Assembly (NCBI GenBank): GCA_040954445.1
Contig: CP144361.1
Location: 1,488,001 to 1,552,000, forward strand
Direction: 5' to 3'
Source of the DNA: Burkholderia sp.
GTDB lineage: Bacteria; Pseudomonadota; Gammaproteobacteria; Burkholderiales; Burkholderiaceae
DNA length: 64,000 nt
Below the pieces are notes generated by a model. The model made no database searches. It worked only from the letters and a program-made list of their open reading frames with translations, and was not told the origin of the DNA. Shown here piece after piece: positions 59,787-64,000 of the stretch. Each line of letters opens with the position of its first letter. The first letter of the stretch is position 1. The translations under genes were made by a program, and so were the position numbers.

Positions 59787-60912
59787 GGCGTTGTTGCATA
59801 AATCGAGCGAGATCCGTTGACGTTTACGCGCAACGGTCGCGGGGCCAGCCTCCTATCAAGTCAGATTCCAGAGTAACTGCCTAATTTTTGCCAAGAAAAT
59901 GCGCAAGGACATACACAAGAAAGGTGAGCCGAAGGCACGCTACCGTGTCAGGAATTGGGCGGTCTATAATGCAGGCCTGATCAACCGGGGGAACATAACA
60001 ATATGGATAGATGAAGCCGTTCTTTCCAGAATACCCGATGCCATACCTGCACGTGGTCGCCCGTGTCTATACGGCGATACGCTGATTCAGGCATTGCTTG
60101 GCGTGAAGACCGTCTATCGACTGACGTTGCGCGCCCTGCAAGGTTTCACCCAAAGTCTGCGCGATTTGGCCTTCCCGAGCTTGCCAGTGCCGAATTACAC
60201 CACGCTCTGTCGCCGGGCAAAAACGCTTGATGTCGAACTGCCGATCCTTCGTGACAATGAACCCATCCATCTGGTTGTCGACAGCACCGATCTGAAGGTC
60301 TATGGAGAAGGTTAATGGAAGGTGCGCCACCACGGCTACTCGAAGCGGCGCACGTGGCGTAAAGTCCATCTCGCGCTCAACGCGAATACGGGTCAAGTGC
60401 ATGCCGCGCTGATGACGAATCAGAATGTGGCTGACGGTGACGCTCTGGCCAAGTTGCTCGACCAGATTCCACGCGAAGAACAAATCGATGTCATCGGCGG
60501 TGATGGTGCCTACGACACAAAGCCATGCCATGCGGCCATTGCTGCACGCAGTGCTATTCCTTCGATTCCGCCGCGCGAGGGTGCCGTTCATTGGCCAGCG
60601 GATATGCCCGGTGCGGCGTGGCGTAATGGCGTGGTTGATGCAATTGCCCGTGACGGTCGTCGAGAATGGAAGCAAGACAGTGGCTACCACCGGCGATCGC
60701 TTGCCGAGAATGCGATGTATCGCGGTTCAAGACCCTCACTGGAAACTGTCTCTGGGCGCGTCACATCGACGCGCAGAGGCGACTAAGGTCTCCGTTCGCG
60801 TCGGCGTCATCAACCGTATAGTGGACTTCGCTCGTCCGCAATCCGTTCGTATCGCCTGAAATTATCCCGTCGATGCTATTGCGTCCTCATACTCGATTTA
60901 TGCAACAACGCC
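59787..60912 (+). mobile_element. IS903-group element at the trpD/mnmE junction
   Basis: Two-ended plus copy. The transposase starts at 59899 but has TAA for GAA/TGG at 60313 (after KVYGEG) and a frameshift near 60720 (TATCGCGGTTC). Flanks AGTCAATCC and TCAATAAAC do not match as a duplication. It sits where trpC would be expected. Confidence 0.93.
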
Positions 60913-60941
60913 TCAATAAACAACCAGATCCGCTACACCCG

Positions 60942-62339
60942 ATGCCAGCTACTGATTCCGAGCCGATTATCGCCATTGCCACTGCCGCCGGCCTAGGCGG
61001 GATCGGCGTGGTGCGCGTGTCGTTCGGTCGCTCCGGTGCCACAGCGGCGGTGAAGCTGATGCTCGCCGTGTGTGGCCAGGTGTTGGCACCACGACACGCG
61101 AGCTACGTGCCCTTCCTCGATGCTGCCGGCGTCGCGCTCGATCGTGGTATCGCGCTCTATTTCACCGCGCCGAACTCCTACACGGGTGAACACGTGCTCG
61201 AACTACAAGGGCACGGCGGCCCAATCGTGCTGCAGCTGGTAGTGCAACGCTGCCTCGACGCTGGGCGTGAACACGCCTTGCGGCTCGCCGAGCCCGGCGA
61301 GTTCACGTACCGCGCCTTCCTTAACGACAAGCTCGACTTAGCTCAGGCTGAAGCCGTGGCCGACCTGATTGAGGCCAGCACCGAGGCCGCGGTACGCTCA
61401 GCCAGTCGCTCGCTCGACGGGGTGTTCTCGCGCGACATCCACGCACTGGCCGAAGACGTGATTGGCTTGCGGATGCTAGTGGAGGCGACGCTCGATTTCC
61501 CTGAGGAGGAGATTGACTTCCTGAAAGCGACTGACATGCGCTGCAAGCTCGCGCGTATCCGCGAGCGGCTCGCGCAGGTGCTCGGCGAGGTGCGGCAGGG
61601 CACCCTGCTGCGCGAGGGTATGTTAGTGGTGCTGGCGGGGCAGCCAAACGTCGGCAAGTCTTCGCTGCTCAATGCACTAGCGGGCACTGAGCTGGCGATC
61701 GTCACGCCGATCGCCGGCACCACGCGAGACAAAGTCGCGCAGACCATCCAGGTTGCGGGTATGCCACTGCACATCATCGATACCGCGGGCCTGCGTGAGA
61801 CCAAGGACGAGATTGAGAAGATCGGCATCGCGCGTGCCTGGGGCGAGATCGAGCGCGCCGACGTGGTGCTGCACCTGCTCGACGCACAGACGGGCTTCGG
61901 TACCGAGGATCGTACGCTCGCCGAGCGCTTCCCGGCCAGCGTTCCGGTGGTGCGCGTGTTCAACAAGACGGACTTGAGCGGCGAGGCAGCTTCAGTGACG
62001 TATCCGGGCAACGACACGGCGGGCGAGGGCGATTTCACCGAGCTGCGCTTGTCAGCCAAGGAGGGCGTCGGGATCGATCTGCTGCGCGCCGAGCTGCTGC
62101 GCATCGCCGGCTGGCAGGCGGGTGCCGAAAGTGTGTATCTCGCACGCGAGCGGCATCTAGTGGCGCTGCGCGCAGTACAGGAACATCTGACCCAGGCGGC
62201 ACATCAGAACGCGCAGGCGCTCGATCTGTTTGCTGAGGAACTGAGGCTGGCACAGGAGCAGTTGAATTCAATCACTGGGGAGTTTACTTCGGATGATTTA
62301 CTAGGGGTGATTTTCAGTCGGTTTTGTATTGGGAAGTAA
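60942..62339 (+). CDS. mnmE: tRNA uridine-5-carboxymethylaminomethyl modification GTPase MnmE
   Basis: GTPase that with MnmG installs the cmnm5 group on U34 of certain tRNAs. The protein has 465 residues from the ATG at 60942 ([27 protein letters not shown]); an in-frame ATG at 60873 lies in IS sequence and is rejected. Domains: N-terminal tetrahydrofolate-binding domain (about 1-120, with [20 protein letters not shown]); helical domain; G-domain with G1 [32 protein letters not shown] and NKTD; and the C-terminal FCIGK with the catalytic cysteine. Complete. The upstream neighbours usual for this gene (yidC, rnpA) are absent; the IS end lies 29 bp before the start codon. Confidence 0.96.
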   Translation: MPATDSEPIIAIATAAGLGGIGVVRVSFGRSGATAAVKLMLAVCGQVLAPRHASYVPFLDAAGVALDRGIALYFTAPNSYTGEHVLELQGHGGPIVLQLVVQRCLDAGREHALRLAEPGEFTYRAFLNDKLDLAQAEAVADLIEASTEAAVRSASRSLDGVFSRDIHALAEDVIGLRMLVEATLDFPEEEIDFLKATDMRCKLARIRERLAQVLGEVRQGTLLREGMLVVLAGQPNVGKSSLLNALAGTELAIVTPIAGTTRDKVAQTIQVAGMPLHIIDTAGLRETKDEIEKIGIARAWGEIERADVVLHLLDAQTGFGTEDRTLAERFPASVPVVRVFNKTDLSGEAASVTYPGNDTAGEGDFTELRLSAKEGVGIDLLRAELLRIAGWQAGAESVYLARERHLVALRAVQEHLTQAAHQNAQALDLFAEELRLAQEQLNSITGEFTSDDLLGVIFSRFCIGK

Positions 62340-62363
62340 GCCGTTCAGGCACGCTTTGCGATC

Positions 62364-63494
62364 GGCGGTGTTACATAAATCGAGCGAGGGCTATTGACGT
62401 TTACGCGCAACGGTCGGGCCAGCCCTCTGTTATCAAGTCAGATTCCAGAGTAACTGCCTAATTTTTGCCAAGAAAATGCGCAAGGACATACACAAGAAAG
62501 GTGAGCCGAAGGCACGCTACCGTGTCAGGAATTGGGCGGCCTATAATGAAGGCCTGATCAACCGGGGGAACGTAACAATATGGATAGATAAAGCCGTCCT
62601 TGCCAGAATACCCGATGCCATACCCACACGTGGTCGCCCGTGTCTATACGGCGATATGCTGATTCAGGCATTACTTGGCGTGAAGACCGTCTATCGACTG
62701 ACCTTGCGCGCCCTGCAAGGTTGCACCCAAAGTCTGCGCGATTTGGCCTTCCCGAACTTGCCGGTGCCGAATTACACCACGCTCTGTCGCCGGGCAAAAA
62801 CGCTTGATATCGAACTGCCGATCCTTCGTGACAATGAACCGATCCATCTGGTTGTCGACAGCACCGGTCTGAAGGTCTATGGAGAAGGTGAATGGAAGGT
62901 GCGCCAGCACGGCTACTCGAAGCGGCGCACGTGGCGTAAAGTCCATCTCGCGCTCAACGCGAATACAGGTCAAGTGCATGCCGCGCTAATGACGAATCAG
63001 AATGTGGCTGACGGTGACGCTCTGGCCAAGTTGCTCGACCAGATTCCACGCGAAGAACAAATCGATGTCATCGGCGGTGACGGTGCCTACGACACCAAGC
63101 CATGCCATGCGGCCATTGCTGCACGCAGTGCTATTCCTTCGATTCCGCCACGCGAGGGTGCCGCTCATTGGCAGCGAATATGCCCGGTGCGGCGTGGCGT
63201 AATGGCGCGGTTGATGCAATTGCCCGTGACGGTCGTCGAGAATGGAAGCAACACAGTGGCTACCACCGGCGATCGCTTGCCGAGAATGCGATGTATCGGT
63301 TTAAGACCCTCACCGGCCACTGTCTCTGGGCGCGTCACATCGCCGCACAGGCGACCGAGGTCGCCATTCGCGTCGGCGTCATCAACCGCATGGCGGACCT
63401 CGCTCGTCCGCAATCCGTTCGTATCACCTGAATTATGCCCGTCCGATGCCATGGCGTCCTCACGTTCGATTTATGCAACAACGCCCAACAACGC
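62364..63494 (+). mobile_element. IS903-group element with one-base deletion
   Basis: Plus copy with a degenerate left repeat (GGCGGTGTTACATAAATC) and a good right end at 63485, followed by an extra CAACAACGCC. The transposase from 62476 is in frame through VIGGDGAYDT, then one C is lost near 63173 (CATTGGCAGCG for CATTGGCCAGCG), so the last third, including the catalytic Glu, is read in the wrong frame (to 63525). Otherwise it is nearly identical to the copy at 54909. Confidence 0.93.
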
Positions 63495-63650
63495 CATTTC
63501 AAGAGTAAAAATTACGGATCAATAACTTGTCTTTTTTACAGAAAAAAAGTTGCACAGCCCAGCTCGGGAAATATTCCGAAAATTCCCTCGCGTGAAGAAG
63601 ATGCCATGCGGTGGGAAGCCTCATTCGATATCCATACAAGGCTTGAGTAT
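63495..63650. other. Upstream region of the exported protein
   Basis: Begins with a short IS630/MITE end (ATTTCAAGAGTAAAAATTAC, GGATCAATAA), then about 120 bp of apparently native sequence with a T-rich start (TTGTCTTTTTTACAG). GGCTTGAG before the ATG gives only a weak ribosome-binding site. Confidence 0.4.
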
Positions 63651-64000
63651 ATGAACAAACTGTTGATCTCCGCCGCCATCGGTACCCTGTCCGTCACACT
63701 CCTGAGCGTCACCCCGCAAGCCTCGGCACAGATCGCCGGAACCACTGCCAAGGTGCCTGCCAAGAAGGCCATGGCGAAGCAGCGACCCCCTGCGACGAAG
63801 CGCCACCTGATCCTGCGCAGCAGGCGTGCCCAGGCAGCCGGGGCGGCCAAGATCGATCCGACACCAGACAGGGCGGTCAAGTGGTCGTGCAAGGATGGCT
63901 TATTTTACCAACTCGCTGGCGACATGAAGCGTGACCGGATCGTCACAGTCCACTGGGCCAACAAGAACTATAAGCTGCCGCGCCAGGCCACCACAACTGG
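63651..64000 (+). CDS. Exported MliC-like protein, partial (runs off window)
   Basis: The start MNKLLISAAIGTLSVTLLSV with TPQASAQ looks like a type I signal peptide (basic start, hydrophobic core, A-x-A site at about residue 26), so the product is periplasmic or surface. A low-complexity Lys/Arg/Ala linker follows (KVPAKKAMAKQRPPATKRHL). The last part, VKWSCKDGLFYQLAGDMKRD and IVTVHWANKNYKLPRQ, resembles the C-type lysozyme inhibitor (MliC/PliC) fold pattern W-x-C-x-D-G, x-V-x-W, x-Y-x-L-P. The frame is open to the window edge, so length is unknown. The MliC assignment rests on pattern only. Confidence 0.6.
   Translation, partial: MNKLLISAAIGTLSVTLLSVTPQASAQIAGTTAKVPAKKAMAKQRPPATKRHLILRSRRAQAAGAAKIDPTPDRAVKWSCKDGLFYQLAGDMKRDRIVTVHWANKNYKLPRQATTT

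Overview
The window reads as chromosomal DNA of a Burkholderia sensu lato bacterium (betaproteobacterium) in an advanced state of IS-driven genome erosion. The housekeeping proteins (HisA/F/I/E, TatC, SurA, PdxA, Eno, Mdh, GlyQ, Psd/PssA, TrpG/D, MnmE, WaaA) look Burkholderia-like, and several sit in pieces of the gene orders I know from that group. Roughly half of the 64 kb (about 31 kb by my boundaries) consists of complete, deleted, nested or abutting copies of one IS5-family element of the IS903 group. This pattern suggests a host-restricted or recently reduced symbiont (leaf-nodule, insect or fungal Burkholderia symbionts are possibilities). That lifestyle reading is inference.

The dominant element is about 1.12 kb long with terminal inverted repeats GGCGTTGTTGCATAAATC and a 318-codon DDE transposase. 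Only three copies keep an open 318-codon transposase (14050-15006, 21437-22393, 55021-55977) and one is nearly open (3825-4763). Two copies have exact 9-bp target duplications and a nested one has an 8-bp repeat. The other two-ended copies I checked have none, so most now mark recombination or deletion junctions. A second element, an IS630-family transposon, survives as one decayed copy (23092-24209) and several fragments. About 115-120 bp palindromic MITEs carry its end sequence (18788, 35263, 38198, 47225). Three fold-back mini-elements built from IS903-group ends (24883, 48765, 54370) are further products of rearrangement.

Layout: a short-type MurB (0.8-1.7 kb); a uvrC remnant (3 kb); OsmC-like protein (6.3 kb); tatC with a tatB tail (8.6-9.5 kb); hisA-hisF-hisI-hisE (10.7-13.1 kb, minus strand); a GlcD-like FAD oxidase (15.3-16.7 kb); an antiporter plus YbdK-type carboxylate-amine ligase pair (18.9-21.3 kb); a CBS-domain protein (24.2 kb); waaA (27-28.4 kb); glyQ without glyS (30.5 kb); tRNA-Met (33.5 kb); yggX (34.9 kb); gntK (37.5 kb); mdh (38.6 kb); surA-pdxA (40.7-43.1 kb); eno and an asparaginase (45.9-48.4 kb); yicC (49-49.9 kb); psd-pssA (52.4-54 kb); a frameshifted trpE with intact trpG-trpD (56.6-59.7 kb); mnmE (60.9-62.3 kb); and the start of an exported MliC-like protein (63.65 kb to the window edge).

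The surviving genes are mostly central: histidine and tryptophan synthesis, cell envelope (WaaA, SurA, Psd/PssA, MurB), glycolysis and TCA cycle, tRNA charging and modification. Nearly every cluster is cut at an IS or MITE boundary, and expected neighbours (hisH, tatA, glyS, lptD, rsmA, gmk, trpC) are absent beside them. Several proteins end in short IS-encoded tails or use stop codons supplied by IS or MITE ends.
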